From positions 1-55,734 of the forward strand of contig NZ_AUYB01000068.1 of the NCBI RefSeq assembly GCF_001625655.1: a stretch of DNA of 55,734 nucleotides, read 5' to 3'. Positions 33,943 through 43,601 of the stretch are shown here, piece by piece. Made by a program: the position numbers and the translations under genes. This DNA comes from Pseudoalteromonas luteoviolacea DSM 6061 (lineage in GTDB: Bacteria > Pseudomonadota > Gammaproteobacteria > Enterobacterales > Alteromonadaceae). How positions within the stretch are numbered: the first letter of the stretch is position 1; each line of letters opens with the position of its first letter. The notes below the pieces were generated by a model. The model was not told where the DNA came from. It was given only the letters and a program-made list of their open reading frames with translations, and did not search any database.

Positions 33943-36126
33943 CTATTTTGCGGCAATCGCTGCACGTGCCTTGTGTAGTTTTTTGTAACTTTCAATCAAT
34001 TTCAGATGCTTATCTAAACCTTCCAGTTTAGTGCTCGTTTCTGTCAAACCGTAGAAACGTACATCACCATTTATTGAGCCAATTACATTGTCCATTACGT
34101 CCTGACCAAACATTCTTGTCAGGTTATAAATGTAATCTTCAATCTCTAACTCTTCGTCAAGTGCAATCTCAAGCACTGTGTGCATAGCTTGATAGAAGAT
34201 ACCACGCTCAACAGTGTTATCATTGTACTGAAGGAAGGACTCAACAAGGTCCATGGTTTCTTCCAAATCGCCTAATGCAAGATAGATAAGAAGTTTCAGC
34301 TCAAGGATCGTCAACTGGCCCCAAACCGTATTTTCGTCAAATTCAATGCCAATTAAAGTAATGATATCCGTGTAATTATCTAACTGGCTTTCCTCAAGAC
34401 GATTTACTAAATCAGCAAGCGCATCATCACTTAAACGGTGCAAGTTCAAAATATCTTCGCGGTATTGCAATGCTTTGTTGGTGTTATCCCAAATTAGATC
34501 TTCAGCAGGATAAACCTCCGAGTAACCCGGTACCAAGATGCGGCATGCAATGCCCAAGTCAGTAAACTCGGCGATATAGGCTTCTTTACCTAAGTCTTTT
34601 AAGATCCCGAACAGCTGGTCGCATTCTTCTTCATTGGTACCAGAGAAATCCCACTCAACAAAGTCATAATCTTTCTTTGCACTAAAGAAGCGCCATGAAA
34701 TCACACCTGTTGAATCAATAAAATGCTCAACAAAATTTTCAGGTTCAGAAACAGCCATGCTGTTAAATGTAGGACGAGGGACGTCGTTCAAACCTTCAAA
34801 GCTTCTGCCTTGAAGCAGCTCAGTCAGACTGCGCTCTAGCGCCACTTCCAAGCTCGGATGCGCACCAAATGATGCAAATACGCCACCTGTTTTGGGGTTC
34901 ATTAGTGTCACACACATCACTGGAAATTGCCCACCAAGAGATGCATCTTTGACAACAACAGGAAAGCCCTGCTCTTCAAGTGCTTTGATACCATCAACAA
35001 TACTCGGATATTTCGCCAAAACTTCTTCAGGTACATCTGGCAGTACAATTTCTTGTTCGATGATTTGCTTTTTCACTGCACGTTCAAAGATTTCAGACAG
35101 ACACTGAACTTTAGCTTCAGCAAGGTTATTACCCGCACTCATCCCATTACTTAGGAACAAGTTTTCAATTAGGTTTGACGGGAAGTATACTGTTTCACCG
35201 TCAGAGTGACGTGTATAAGGAATTGAGCAAATACCACGCTCGACATTACCTGAGTTAGTGTCGATAAGGTTAGACCCTTTCAGTTCACCTTCTGCGTCAT
35301 ACACCGCTAAAGTATGCTCGTCTAAGATCTCGCTTGGTAGCTCGTCATTTGGACCTGGCTGGAACCACTTTTCATTTGGATAATGAACAAAATCGCTGTT
35401 TGCGACTTCTTCCCCAAAGAACTGATCGTTATAAAAGAAGTTACAGTTCAAACGCTCAATAAACTCACCCAATGCTGAGCAAAGTGCGCTCTCTTTTGTA
35501 GCACCTTTACCGTTGGTAAAACACATTTGTGATGCAGCATCACGGATATGCAGTGACCAAACATTAGGAACAATGTTGCGCCAAGATGCGACTTCGATTT
35601 TCATACCAAGATCGGCAAGAATACCAGTCATGTTTGCAATTGTTTGCTCAAGAGGAAGGTCTTTACCCAAGATGAATGTATTAGCATCTTGCTCTGGTTT
35701 AACCATCAGCATGGCTTGCGCATCATCATCCAAACTTTCGACGTCTTCAATTTGGAAGTCAGGACCGGTCTGAATAACCTTTTTTACTGTACAGCGATCA
35801 ATAGAGCGTAAAATCCCTTTGCGGTCTTTCTCTGAAATACTTTCAGGTAGTTCTACTTGAATTTTAAAAATTTGATTGTATCGGTTTTCTGGATCAACGA
35901 TGTTATTTTGAGAAATCCGGATCCCGTCCGTCGGGATCTCACGAGAAACACAGTAAACCTTTACAAAGTATGCCGCACAAAGTGCAGATGAGGCTAAGAA
36001 ATAATCAAAGGGGCTAGGCGCCGAACCATCTCCTTTATAACGGATTGGCTGGTCAGCAATAACACTAAAATCATCAAACTTGGCTTCAAGTCTCAGATTG
36101 TCGAGAAAATTAACTTTAATTTCCAT
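33943..36126 (-). CDS. ycaO: OsmC-YcaO fusion protein
   Basis: A 727-residue fusion. Residues 1-140 are an OsmC/Ohr-like domain (PSPFDYFLASSALCAAYFVKVYC carrying the resolving-type Cys, then a beta strand VKKVIQ). Residues about 150-727 are a YcaO domain with the ATP-binding signatures SALGEFIERLNC and EAKVQCLSEIFERAV. In Escherichia coli, YcaO helps beta-methylthiolation of ribosomal protein S12 by RimO. Azoline-forming YcaO proteins end in a proline-rich tail; here the end is HKARAAIAAK, so it is the non-azoline type. GGAAGAG precedes the ATG. The OsmC fusion occurs in related marine gammaproteobacteria, as I recall. Confidence 0.92.
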   Translation of the reverse strand: MEIKVNFLDNLRLEAKFDDFSVIADQPIRYKGDGSAPSPFDYFLASSALCAAYFVKVYCVSREIPTDGIRISQNNIVDPENRYNQIFKIQVELPESISEKDRKGILRSIDRCTVKKVIQTGPDFQIEDVESLDDDAQAMLMVKPEQDANTFILGKDLPLEQTIANMTGILADLGMKIEVASWRNIVPNVWSLHIRDAASQMCFTNGKGATKESALCSALGEFIERLNCNFFYNDQFFGEEVANSDFVHYPNEKWFQPGPNDELPSEILDEHTLAVYDAEGELKGSNLIDTNSGNVERGICSIPYTRHSDGETVYFPSNLIENLFLSNGMSAGNNLAEAKVQCLSEIFERAVKKQIIEQEIVLPDVPEEVLAKYPSIVDGIKALEEQGFPVVVKDASLGGQFPVMCVTLMNPKTGGVFASFGAHPSLEVALERSLTELLQGRSFEGLNDVPRPTFNSMAVSEPENFVEHFIDSTGVISWRFFSAKKDYDFVEWDFSGTNEEECDQLFGILKDLGKEAYIAEFTDLGIACRILVPGYSEVYPAEDLIWDNTNKALQYREDILNLHRLSDDALADLVNRLEESQLDNYTDIITLIGIEFDENTVWGQLTILELKLLIYLALGDLEETMDLVESFLQYNDNTVERGIFYQAMHTVLEIALDEELEIEDYIYNLTRMFGQDVMDNVIGSINGDVRFYGLTETSTKLEGLDKHLKLIESYKKLHKARAAIAAK

Positions 36127-36311
36127 TGAACTCTTCCACAGTTGTGCGCAGCTGCTCGGTCACTTCAAAGCCTAGTTTGATACAACCCAGCAGCAAAATT
36201 ATCTTAACTGTGCGATTATCTTATTTTTCGCGCCATTAGTCTTGGGTTAATTGCAAATAACCTCAAATTAAATCCATTGGAGAAGAGAATAGAGCCAAAA
36301 GTGGCTGGATT

Positions 36312-36830
36312 TTAAACACTACCTTTGTAAACCCGTACAGGGCACCCAACTCCCCTTACCATATGTATCTCATTCTCTACAAACGGGATGCCGAGTTTTT
36401 CAATTACCGACTGGGAGCGCACGTTTTCTGTCAAGTGAACAGCGCAAACTGTTTTTAACCCCAAATGCAGTTTGCAATGTGCAATCAACCCTTTTGCGGC
36501 TTCATATGCGATACCCTTGCCCCAAAAAGGTACTCCTAACCAATAGCCTATTGTGCCTTCCCCATTTTCAAGCTGAGGAAAGCTCACAGCGCCTATAATA
36601 CGATCATCTCCCTTAAGCGTTACTGCGTACACCACTGCGGTTTGCTGTTCATACTGACTTTTATGTGTACTGATCCAGTCTGTCGCCATATAAGATTCGT
36701 ATGGGTGAGGCACACTGGCAGTCATGTCTGCGATGATTTTCTCACCGGCTAATTCCGTTACTCTCGCAGCATCATTTTGGCAAAAAGGCCTTAAGAGCAA
36801 TCTCTGGGTTTCAATGTTTGGTTGTATCAT
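36312..36830 (-). CDS. GNAT family acetyltransferase (RimJ/RimL-like)
   Basis: A 172-residue GNAT with the RimJ/RimL signature: ETQRLLLRPFCQNDAARVTEL at the N-terminus, GDDRIIGAVSF, the IGYWLGVPFWGKGIAYEAA acetyl-CoA region (about 94-112), and CAVHLTENVRSQSVIEKLGI. It should acetylate a protein N-terminus or a small amine; the substrate is not predictable. No special neighbours. Confidence 0.9.
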   Translation of the reverse strand: MIQPNIETQRLLLRPFCQNDAARVTELAGEKIIADMTASVPHPYESYMATDWISTHKSQYEQQTAVVYAVTLKGDDRIIGAVSFPQLENGEGTIGYWLGVPFWGKGIAYEAAKGLIAHCKLHLGLKTVCAVHLTENVRSQSVIEKLGIPFVENEIHMVRGVGCPVRVYKGSV

Positions 36831-36878
36831 TTACAGCTCACGTTTGTTATTACTTCATGCGCTATCAGGCAGAACTAT

Positions 36879-37097
36879 TTAAAGACCGTTTAATACCATT
36901 TCTTTTATTTTTTTTGCCTTTTCAAAATGGTCAAGCTGATGTGTTTGTATCCACCACGTAGCCGCTTCCATTAATAATTCAGGATCGTCATTTTTGTTGG
37001 CAAAAAACGCATAAAATGATACGCCTACGTTATCATCTTTTTTATCGATTTTTCGTTCGCATACCTGGATTATTTTTTCTCTTAGTTCTTGTCTCAT
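36879..37097 (-). CDS. Small hypothetical protein
   Basis: A 72-residue acidic/basic mixed helical protein with the phrase GVSFYAFFANKNDDPELLMEAATWWIQTHQLDHFEKAKK. No signal peptide, no membrane segment, no recognised family. The ribosome site is weak. The amphipathic pattern is protein-like and in-frame length is modest, so I give moderate confidence that it is real. Confidence 0.6.
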   Translation of the reverse strand: MRQELREKIIQVCERKIDKKDDNVGVSFYAFFANKNDDPELLMEAATWWIQTHQLDHFEKAKKIKEMVLNGL

Positions 37098-37193
37098 TTT
37101 AACTACTTAGATAATTCACTATATTGAAAAATATAAACGATAAACACTGTCATTTGAACACTTAAATGGCTGCTTACACTAAAAATAATAACA

Positions 37194-37226
37194 ATAAAAA
37201 ACGGTGAAGAACTGATATTCTCACCG
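37194..37226 (-). terminator. Intrinsic terminator of the GST-NTF2-tautomerase operon
   Basis: A minus-strand hairpin CGGTGA...TCACCG (37202-37207 with 37221-37226, extended with one bulge) followed by T6, about 60 bp after the tautomerase stop. Confidence 0.75.
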
Positions 37227-37283
37227 CGTTAACTATTAATTACTCTACTTAATTACAAGTACTTTTCATGAAAACTTAAAGTG

Positions 37284-37481
37284 TTATTTCCCTCTAATCT
37301 CAGTAACTTGTTCGTAGCCTATTCCCCAATTGTCGGTATTCACTTCATCGATCACAACAAAGGTTGTATTCGGTGTTTTATTTAGTACTTTGACCATCAG
37401 TTCAGTCGTACCTCGGATCAAAGCTTTTTTTTGCTCTGCCGTTACACCTTCGTCTGTCACTTTAATATTTATATAAGGCAT
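37284..37481 (-). CDS. 4-oxalocrotonate tautomerase family protein
   Basis: A 65-residue tautomerase. Pro2 after the initiator Met (MPYINIKVTDEG) is the catalytic base. Then come EQKKALIRGTTELMVKVLNK and the FVVIDEVNTDNWGIGYEQV strand typical of the small 4-OT subunits, which assemble into hexamers. AAAGGA precedes the ATG. It is the third gene of a GST-NTF2-tautomerase run facing a LysR regulator, suggesting handling of an aromatic or electrophilic compound. Confidence 0.92.
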   Translation of the reverse strand: MPYINIKVTDEGVTAEQKKALIRGTTELMVKVLNKTPNTTFVVIDEVNTDNWGIGYEQVTEIRGK

Positions 37482-37493
37482 AGATGTTCCTTT

Positions 37494-37859
37494 CTAAATA
37501 ATATCTGCATACATTTTATTGACGATTATCCACTGACCACGCTCCTTTAAGAGCCCTAAATAATCAATGTAAACATGTTCGAATAATGGACAAACAAGCT
37601 TAACCATTGCCTGCTCACCAACAATATCGACAGCAAGAATTTGATAAGAGAAAGGCAATCCCAGCTCACTTGGCACTGGTCGTTTCTCGACAAGTAACAG
37701 CCACTCTTTTAAAGTTCGTCTTATATCAGGTGCTTTTAATACAACATCATCACTAAAAATAGACTGAAGGATATTTACATCAGCGTTGTGCAGCCCTTCA
37801 CAATAACTATGGACAAGTGATTTTATCGCTTCAATATCACTTAGATTTTTGCTATGCAT
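37494..37859 (-). CDS. NTF2-like family protein
   Basis: A 121-residue cone-shaped NTF2/SnoaL-like protein (lumazine-binding-like group): IEAIKSLVHSYCEGLHNADVNILQSIFSDDVVL, then VDIVGEQAMVKLVCPLF and RGQWIIVNKMY. The start is the ATG at 37859 with GGAGG 5 nt upstream; an earlier TTG in frame overlaps the ribosome site. It is placed between a GST and a tautomerase gene, with 15- and 12-bp gaps, so the three are co-transcribed. Possible isomerase, dehydratase or binding protein. Confidence 0.88.
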   Translation of the reverse strand: MHSKNLSDIEAIKSLVHSYCEGLHNADVNILQSIFSDDVVLKAPDIRRTLKEWLLLVEKRPVPSELGLPFSYQILAVDIVGEQAMVKLVCPLFEHVYIDYLGLLKERGQWIIVNKMYADII

Positions 37860-37874
37860 GAGCTCCTCCAATCA

Positions 37875-38489
37875 TTAAAGCAAAGCTTGTTCAGCATCTA
37901 GTGCTGCTTTAAAGGACTCTCTACTCATCACTCTTTCTAGCATGACATGAACATTGTCAGGAATACTAATATCAACATAAAAATAAGCACCCCAACGGGC
38001 ATATACGGCCAACAATATATCAGCAACGTTGGGTTGCAACCCGCCCAAAAATGGTCCGTGACCCTCTCGCTGTTGCAATCGTAAGCTCACTACCTGCCAT
38101 AGTTTATTAATACATTTAGCCGCCTCATTCATAAATATTTGACGCTCACTGTCATCCATGATGATTTGCTTGGCGAAAAACAACCTTCCATATGCAGGGT
38201 GAATAGTGGCATTGGCAAACATTAAATCTTCAATAATTTGTTGCTGTTGTTTGGTATCTACGGGCCAAAGCTGACTGCTATGGGTACGCAATAAGTGCAA
38301 CATAATCGCGGCCCCTTCTGTCAAAACAATTTCATCTTTAACCAAAGTCGGAACCATATTGGAAGGGTTAATCATTGCGAAGTTTTCGGCCTGTTGCTGA
38401 TTCACTAAAGTGAACTCTTGGCCGAGCTCTCTTAGCATAATCTGCACTGCCAAAGAACAAGCCCCAGGAATCAAATAAAGGGTATACAT
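37875..38489 (-). CDS. Glutathione S-transferase (beta-class-like)
   Basis: A 204-residue GST. The thioredoxin-like N-domain (1-80) holds LIPGACSLAVQIMLRELG, with the Cys of bacterial beta-class GSTs, and MVPTLVKDE before the conserved cis-Pro strand. The helical C-domain covers 90-204. The start is ATG at 38489 preceded by AGGAGAG. First gene of a three-gene operon with NTF2 and tautomerase genes, divergent from a LysR gene with a palindromic operator between them. Confidence 0.93.
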   Translation of the reverse strand: MYTLYLIPGACSLAVQIMLRELGQEFTLVNQQQAENFAMINPSNMVPTLVKDEIVLTEGAAIMLHLLRTHSSQLWPVDTKQQQQIIEDLMFANATIHPAYGRLFFAKQIIMDDSERQIFMNEAAKCINKLWQVVSLRLQQREGHGPFLGGLQPNVADILLAVYARWGAYFYVDISIPDNVHVMLERVMSRESFKAALDAEQALL

Positions 38490-38605
38490 CACTCTCTCCT
38501 AACATCTACAAGTATTAAAGTTCAGGCACTTAAGCGCCTCATTCATTTACAGAAGCAGTGTAGAAAAAGCTGAATGTGTAATATATAGTCACAATACGAA
38601 CCTGT

Positions 38606-38624
38606 TGTTTCCCTGAAGGAAACA
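38606..38624. promoter_or_regulatory. LysR-type operator palindrome
   Basis: TGTTTCC-CTGAA-GGAAACA: perfect 7-bp arms containing a T-N11-A core, 18 bp upstream of the lysR ATG and about 117 bp upstream of the GST gene. Position and shape fit an autoregulatory LysR site. Confidence 0.75.
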
Positions 38625-38641
38625 GTCATTAGGAGAGATAC

Positions 38642-39523
38642 ATGGACAAGTTACGCGCAATCGAAGTGTTTATTAGTTTAGCCGAGCAAGGTAGCTTTAC
38701 ACGCGTTGCAGAATTAAGGCAAACCTCTAAATCAATGATTAGTAAAGAGATAACTAAGCTTGAAGAGAGTTTAGGAGTGAGGCTGTTGCATCGCACTACA
38801 CGCGCTTTGCAATTGACAGAAGCCGGCAAAGTATATTTACACAAAGCACAAAACATCTTATCCCAGCTAGAGTTAGCTGATATGCAAGTTCAACAATTGC
38901 GCCAAAAGCCACAAGGCAAACTTAAGATCAATTTACCTATGGCCCTGGGACTTTGTATGTTGACCGACGTCTTCAATGATTTCATGTCCATGTTTCCCGA
39001 CATTCAACTCGATATCCACCTTAGTGATGAAGATATCGACTTAGTGGAGCACGGTTTTGATCTTGGATTTCGAGCATCAAGTAAGTTGCTGGATTCAAAT
39101 TATGTTGGCCGGCCCCTTACACAATTTAGCTACCGGATATGTGCGTCACCAGACTACATTAACAACCACCCAACTATCACCAAAGCCAAAGACCTCCATG
39201 CACATAACTGTTTTGAATACACTTATTTTAAAAACAAAAATAGTTGGCCGATAGAAGATGGTATCACCATCAGTGGTTCGCTAAAGGTAAATAGCACACC
39301 ATTTATGCTAGAAGTTATCAAAGCTGGCCATGGCATTGGCTTTTTACCTGAATTTGTATGTGAAAAAGCCCTTAAAAGTGAGCAAGTAGTTGAGGTATTA
39401 GAAACATGTAAGAAACCGCAACTGACCCTATATGCGCTATATCCAGCTAGGCATTTCGTGCCAGAGGCTGTAATACAGTGTATTCAGTTTTTAGAGCAAT
39501 ACTTTGCTCGTCAAGCCAAATAG
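38642..39523 (+). CDS. LysR family transcriptional regulator
   Basis: A 293-residue LysR protein: helix-turn-helix at 1-60 (AIEVFISLAEQGSFTRVAELRQTSKSMISKEITKLEE) and an effector domain from about 90. AGGAGA precedes the ATG. It is divergent from the GST operon with a palindromic site in the gap, so it very likely controls those genes and itself. It ends 4 bp from the convergent AraC/GyrI gene. Confidence 0.94.
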   Translation: MDKLRAIEVFISLAEQGSFTRVAELRQTSKSMISKEITKLEESLGVRLLHRTTRALQLTEAGKVYLHKAQNILSQLELADMQVQQLRQKPQGKLKINLPMALGLCMLTDVFNDFMSMFPDIQLDIHLSDEDIDLVEHGFDLGFRASSKLLDSNYVGRPLTQFSYRICASPDYINNHPTITKAKDLHAHNCFEYTYFKNKNSWPIEDGITISGSLKVNSTPFMLEVIKAGHGIGFLPEFVCEKALKSEQVVEVLETCKKPQLTLYALYPARHFVPEAVIQCIQFLEQYFARQAK

Positions 39524-39527
39524 CATT

Positions 39528-40427
39528 TTACACAATCACAGGGACTTGAAATGAAAAAGTAACACCACCTGTGTCTGTCATTTCGATGTCTCGAACAATT
39601 TCCACCAAGTAGCCGCTGTCATCTAGTTGATAGCCTTCTGTCTCAATTAGCTTGAATAACTGTTCCAGTGCCACAGCATAGGCGGTATCGGATACCAAAT
39701 ACACGTCACAACAAAAGTAATGTCCTTCGGCCAGTAGCTTGGTGTACTCGGACGACGTAACCTGCCAATCTCCCATGTAAGTTTGAATATCCTTCCAGCT
39801 ATTTTCCAATTGATTAACTGGAGTCATCCCCATAATACGGGTCGACTTTTCGCCAAAAGTATCAAAAACGATGTCCCAGTCTTGACTTGTATTAGGTAGC
39901 AACTTCATCCCTCTTTGTGGATACCAAACAAGTTCACATGGGAGGTTTTGTGCAAGTTTGTTCTCTAGCGACTCTGTTTCACTCGGGTGCGCAAGCTTAG
40001 TCATTAGCTCACTAGTTTGCCGTGGTGTACCTGAAACTCCCATTGCGCGAATTTCTTTTGCGGTCAAACCCAGCGCTTTCTTCAGCGCTTTACCAAGGGC
40101 TTGTGAAGATGAAAATCCACATTCATGCGCGATATCTATTATTTTATAGTCTTGCTCAGCAAAAATATAATGCACTGCATATTGCAGCCGCACGCGACTC
40201 AAGTATTGCCCCGGTGTTTCATTGAACAGCTCAGAAAACTGACGATGGAAATGAAAAGGTGATATGGCACTTTGCGTCGCAATTTGCTCCCAGCAAAGCC
40301 CTGACGCCAAATCTTGATGCATAAGTTTAAGCGCAGTTGCAAAACGTGTTAGCAAGTGCTCTGGTAAAGGGGCTAAGAGTGCATACTCTGGTACCAGTAC
40401 AAATGGCGTGGGATTTTTTTCAGACAT
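39528..40427 (-). CDS. AraC family regulator with GyrI-like effector domain
   Basis: A 299-residue regulator with reversed layout: AraC DNA-binding domain first (about 15-110; CWEQIATQSAISPFHFHRQFSELFNETPGQYLSRVRLQYAV, IIDIAHECGFSSSQALGKALKKALG), then a GyrI-like small-molecule binding domain (about 140-299, LPCELVWYPQRGMKLLPN). This is the Rob/SoxS-related plus GyrI type, often multidrug responsive. I prefer the ATG at 40427; a GTG 27 nt earlier is also in frame. Neither has a strong ribosome site. It is next to the RND export operon on the same strand, though about 80 bp downstream of its end, and could regulate it. Confidence 0.9.
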   Translation of the reverse strand: MSEKNPTPFVLVPEYALLAPLPEHLLTRFATALKLMHQDLASGLCWEQIATQSAISPFHFHRQFSELFNETPGQYLSRVRLQYAVHYIFAEQDYKIIDIAHECGFSSSQALGKALKKALGLTAKEIRAMGVSGTPRQTSELMTKLAHPSETESLENKLAQNLPCELVWYPQRGMKLLPNTSQDWDIVFDTFGEKSTRIMGMTPVNQLENSWKDIQTYMGDWQVTSSEYTKLLAEGHYFCCDVYLVSDTAYAVALEQLFKLIETEGYQLDDSGYLVEIVRDIEMTDTGGVTFSFQVPVIV

Positions 40428-40508
40428 AGGCAAGATAGTTGTGACGAATGCCACAACTATCGCGCGCTATACCTTTAAAATCAACTAACCGTATGTAAGT
40501 AATTGTAG

Positions 40509-43500
40509 TTAAGCATGCTCCGACAATAATAACGACGCTTCCTGCTTGGGCAGTTTACGGCAAAATAGACCTAACAAAATTGGAATCAATACCAATGTCA
40601 CTAAGGTTGCAAATAGCTCCCCAAAAACAAGTGCAACTGCTGCAGGTTTTAGATATTGCGCTTGTTCGGCTTGCTCAAATAACAATGGAAGTAAGCCGCA
40701 AACCGTCGTAACTGTGGTTAAGAATATCGCTCTAAAACGGCTTGTCCCTGCCTTAATCAAAGAGTCATTTAATCCCATACCACTTCGGTAAAAGTGATTA
40801 AAGCGTGTGATCAACACAAGCGAGTCGTTTATCACAATACCGGTCATCGCCATCATGCCAAACATGGACAATAAACTGATTGGTAAGTCCATTATGTAGT
40901 GGCCAAAGATGGCACCAGCAAACCCAAATGGAATGACGGCCATAATGATAAGTGGTTGCCAATATGATTTGAGTGGAATTGCCAGTAAAATGTAGATCAG
41001 TACCAGCGTCATCAACATAGCCGATTTAAACCCTTTGGAGACTTCAGCTATTTCTTCAAACTCACCACCCGCTTTAATTTTGAGACCAGGGTAGGTCTGT
41101 TCAAGCTTAGCGATATCAGCTTGCAACTTCACCATGACCTCTTCTGGCGATTGAATGTGTCTATTTTGCTTCCAATAGACATTTACAACTTCAGTCCTAT
41201 CTCGCCTGTAAATAGCCTCTGGCACTTGCTCAAAACTGAATGTCGCGATATCTTCCAATCGCACACTTTGACCAGAAGGCATTGTTACTAAGCTTGCTTT
41301 TAGCTGTTCAATGTTTTGTCTATCTTTTTTAGCGTAGCGAACCAATACTTTGGTTTCTTGCCCTTGATCAAGCAGACGATGTAATTCTCTTTGTCCAAAA
41401 GCCTCACCAGCCAACTTACCAATTTGAAATTGAGTTACGCCTAGCTGCTGACCGTATTCATTAAGCTCGATGCGAATTTGTATTTGGCCTCCATCAGCGT
41501 CATCATAAATATCCGATACACCAGCCTGTGAGGATAAGAGAGCGGAAAACTGTTCACTTATGCGTTTAGCAATGGCCTTTTCCGATGCCGAGATAGATAC
41601 ATATGTGCCACCTGCTGGCGCATCTGAGGCCGAAAACTGCACTGAATATGCTCCTTCAATTGCCCCAGTTTGTTTACGCCAACTATCTGTTAGTAAATAA
41701 CTTGGTAAAGCACTTAACGATTCGCTGGTAAGTTCAGCTGTTACCTCTATATCTCCATAGCCATCTGACCACGCGAGTAAATTAACAATAGGTGGGGCCT
41801 CAAGGTTATATTCCACACGCAACGTTTCTCCTACCTTAGTTGCTGCACTTTCTAGCTGAGTGAGTGCTTTACCTTGTAGCGGCAAAGGTGCACCGTCTTG
41901 CATTGAGACTTTTGCCGTTATGTAACGTCCAGGGATCTCAGGAAAGACGGCACTGCGGATCGCCCCATTTGACCACATTCCATAAGCAAGTGTTATAAAA
42001 GCAATAAATAACAATAGGCTAGCCGCTTTGTACTTAAGTGCAAGCATCAAGGTAGGCTGATAAACTCGGCCTTTAAACGCTTCAAGCATAGATTGAGCAT
42101 AGCCTTGGATCATATTTACCAAGTTTCGATTGGCTGTTTTGTTGTGCTTCAGTGGCGCTAAGTGAGCCGGCAAAATGAACTTGCTTTCAACTAACGAAAA
42201 TAGCAAAGCGATTATCACTACCATTGAAAACCCAGCTAACAATTTTGCCAATTCGTTATTGATCCAGAGCATAGGAGAAAAAGCGGCAATCGTTGTAAGT
42301 GCGCCGAAAATTGTAGCCACCGAGACTGATTGAACGCCGTGAAAAGCAGCTATACGACCATTTTTAGATTGCCCCCGCTTTTCATGAATTGCCTCTCCAA
42401 CGACAACCGCATCATCAACTAAAATACCCAACACCAAAATAAAGCCAAATAAAGTAATGTCATTAATACTGTGATCAGTTAGTTGTAATGCGCCTAGGGT
42501 GCCAAATAATGCGACAGGGATACCTGCAGAAACCCAAAATGCTAACCTAACATCTAGAAATAGCCCAAGTAATACAATGACGATTAATAGACCCTGCCAA
42601 GCATTATCTCCCAATCTAAATAACTGCTCTTCGATGTAAGGCGCCATATCAGCCATAGTGCTGATCTTCACATCACTGGGCAGCTGTTCGCGCAACTGTG
42701 CTAATGTATCATTGATAGCCTCACTGACATGCAGCAGGTTATCCTTGCGACTCGTACTAACTAGCAGCGCAATTGCATTTTGCCCATTGTTACGCACAAT
42801 TGAACCACTTTGCTCATAGTCACGATATACCTGTGCAATATCGCCAACACGCACTTTACCTGCCGCTTTTACTACCACAGGAATTTCCAGCAATTTAGCG
42901 ACACTATCAGCATAACCATCCCCTTTTAATACAAACCGGCCACTTTCGCTGGTAAGTTCACCGCTTCGAGTTTCATGCGAGAACTGCTCAATTGCAGATG
43001 CAAACTCTTCCAAGGTCATACCAAGCTGTGCCAGCTTTACAGGGTTGGGCTCTATCACCAATTGCGGACTGCGGCTACCCCAATTATCAACACGTGAAAT
43101 ATCAGCATGTTTTTTCAAGGCAATCTCTACTTGTCTGGCAATTGGCTGTAAGCTGCTGTCGACTCTCGGGGCAGAAACAACAACAAATGCAGCTAAATTG
43201 GTGAATTCATCTTTAGCAACAAGTGGACGCTCCGCCAGCTCTGGAAATCCAACAATACTATTCACCCGATTGCGAACGCTATTAAGTAACGCATCAATGT
43301 CAGCATCACTGGTTTTGCGTATAGTTACGGTTGATAGTCCTGCGGAAGATTGACTCACGACTTGTTTGATCCCAGCAATTCCGCTGATAGATTCTTCAAC
43401 CCGCTGGGTGATCCCTTCATCGATTTGTTTTGCCGTGCCACCTGGGTATGGCACAGTCACTGAAATACTTGAAGGCGCAATTTGTGGAAATGACTCGACT

Positions 43501-43601
43501 CTCAATTGCCCTAACGCCAACACTCCACTGATAATAATGGCAAACATCAGCAAATTGGCAGCAACTGTGTTGTCGATAAACCACTTAGTTAACCAGCTCA
43601 T
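40509..43601 (-). CDS. RND efflux permease (AcrB/HAE1-like)
   Basis: A 1030-residue resistance-nodulation-division transporter: 12 membrane helices and two large periplasmic loops. N-terminal helix WFIDNTVAANLLMFAIIISG, VPYPGGTAKQIDEGITQRVEE, the TM4 proton-relay LGILVDDAVVVGEAI with paired Asp, and a second-half LSMFGMMAMTGIVINDSLVLI. It uses proton force to export compounds through an adaptor and an outer-membrane channel. It overlaps the adaptor gene by 4 nt (ATGA). No TolC-like channel gene is nearby. Divergent branch: efflux permeases of the heavy-substrate or unknown-substrate type seen in marine bacteria. Confidence 0.95.
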   Translation of the reverse strand: MSWLTKWFIDNTVAANLLMFAIIISGVLALGQLRVESFPQIAPSSISVTVPYPGGTAKQIDEGITQRVEESISGIAGIKQVVSQSSAGLSTVTIRKTSDADIDALLNSVRNRVNSIVGFPELAERPLVAKDEFTNLAAFVVVSAPRVDSSLQPIARQVEIALKKHADISRVDNWGSRSPQLVIEPNPVKLAQLGMTLEEFASAIEQFSHETRSGELTSESGRFVLKGDGYADSVAKLLEIPVVVKAAGKVRVGDIAQVYRDYEQSGSIVRNNGQNAIALLVSTSRKDNLLHVSEAINDTLAQLREQLPSDVKISTMADMAPYIEEQLFRLGDNAWQGLLIVIVLLGLFLDVRLAFWVSAGIPVALFGTLGALQLTDHSINDITLFGFILVLGILVDDAVVVGEAIHEKRGQSKNGRIAAFHGVQSVSVATIFGALTTIAAFSPMLWINNELAKLLAGFSMVVIIALLFSLVESKFILPAHLAPLKHNKTANRNLVNMIQGYAQSMLEAFKGRVYQPTLMLALKYKAASLLLFIAFITLAYGMWSNGAIRSAVFPEIPGRYITAKVSMQDGAPLPLQGKALTQLESAATKVGETLRVEYNLEAPPIVNLLAWSDGYGDIEVTAELTSESLSALPSYLLTDSWRKQTGAIEGAYSVQFSASDAPAGGTYVSISASEKAIAKRISEQFSALLSSQAGVSDIYDDADGGQIQIRIELNEYGQQLGVTQFQIGKLAGEAFGQRELHRLLDQGQETKVLVRYAKKDRQNIEQLKASLVTMPSGQSVRLEDIATFSFEQVPEAIYRRDRTEVVNVYWKQNRHIQSPEEVMVKLQADIAKLEQTYPGLKIKAGGEFEEIAEVSKGFKSAMLMTLVLIYILLAIPLKSYWQPLIIMAVIPFGFAGAIFGHYIMDLPISLLSMFGMMAMTGIVINDSLVLITRFNHFYRSGMGLNDSLIKAGTSRFRAIFLTTVTTVCGLLPLLFEQAEQAQYLKPAAVALVFGELFATLVTLVLIPILLGLFCRKLPKQEASLLLSEHA

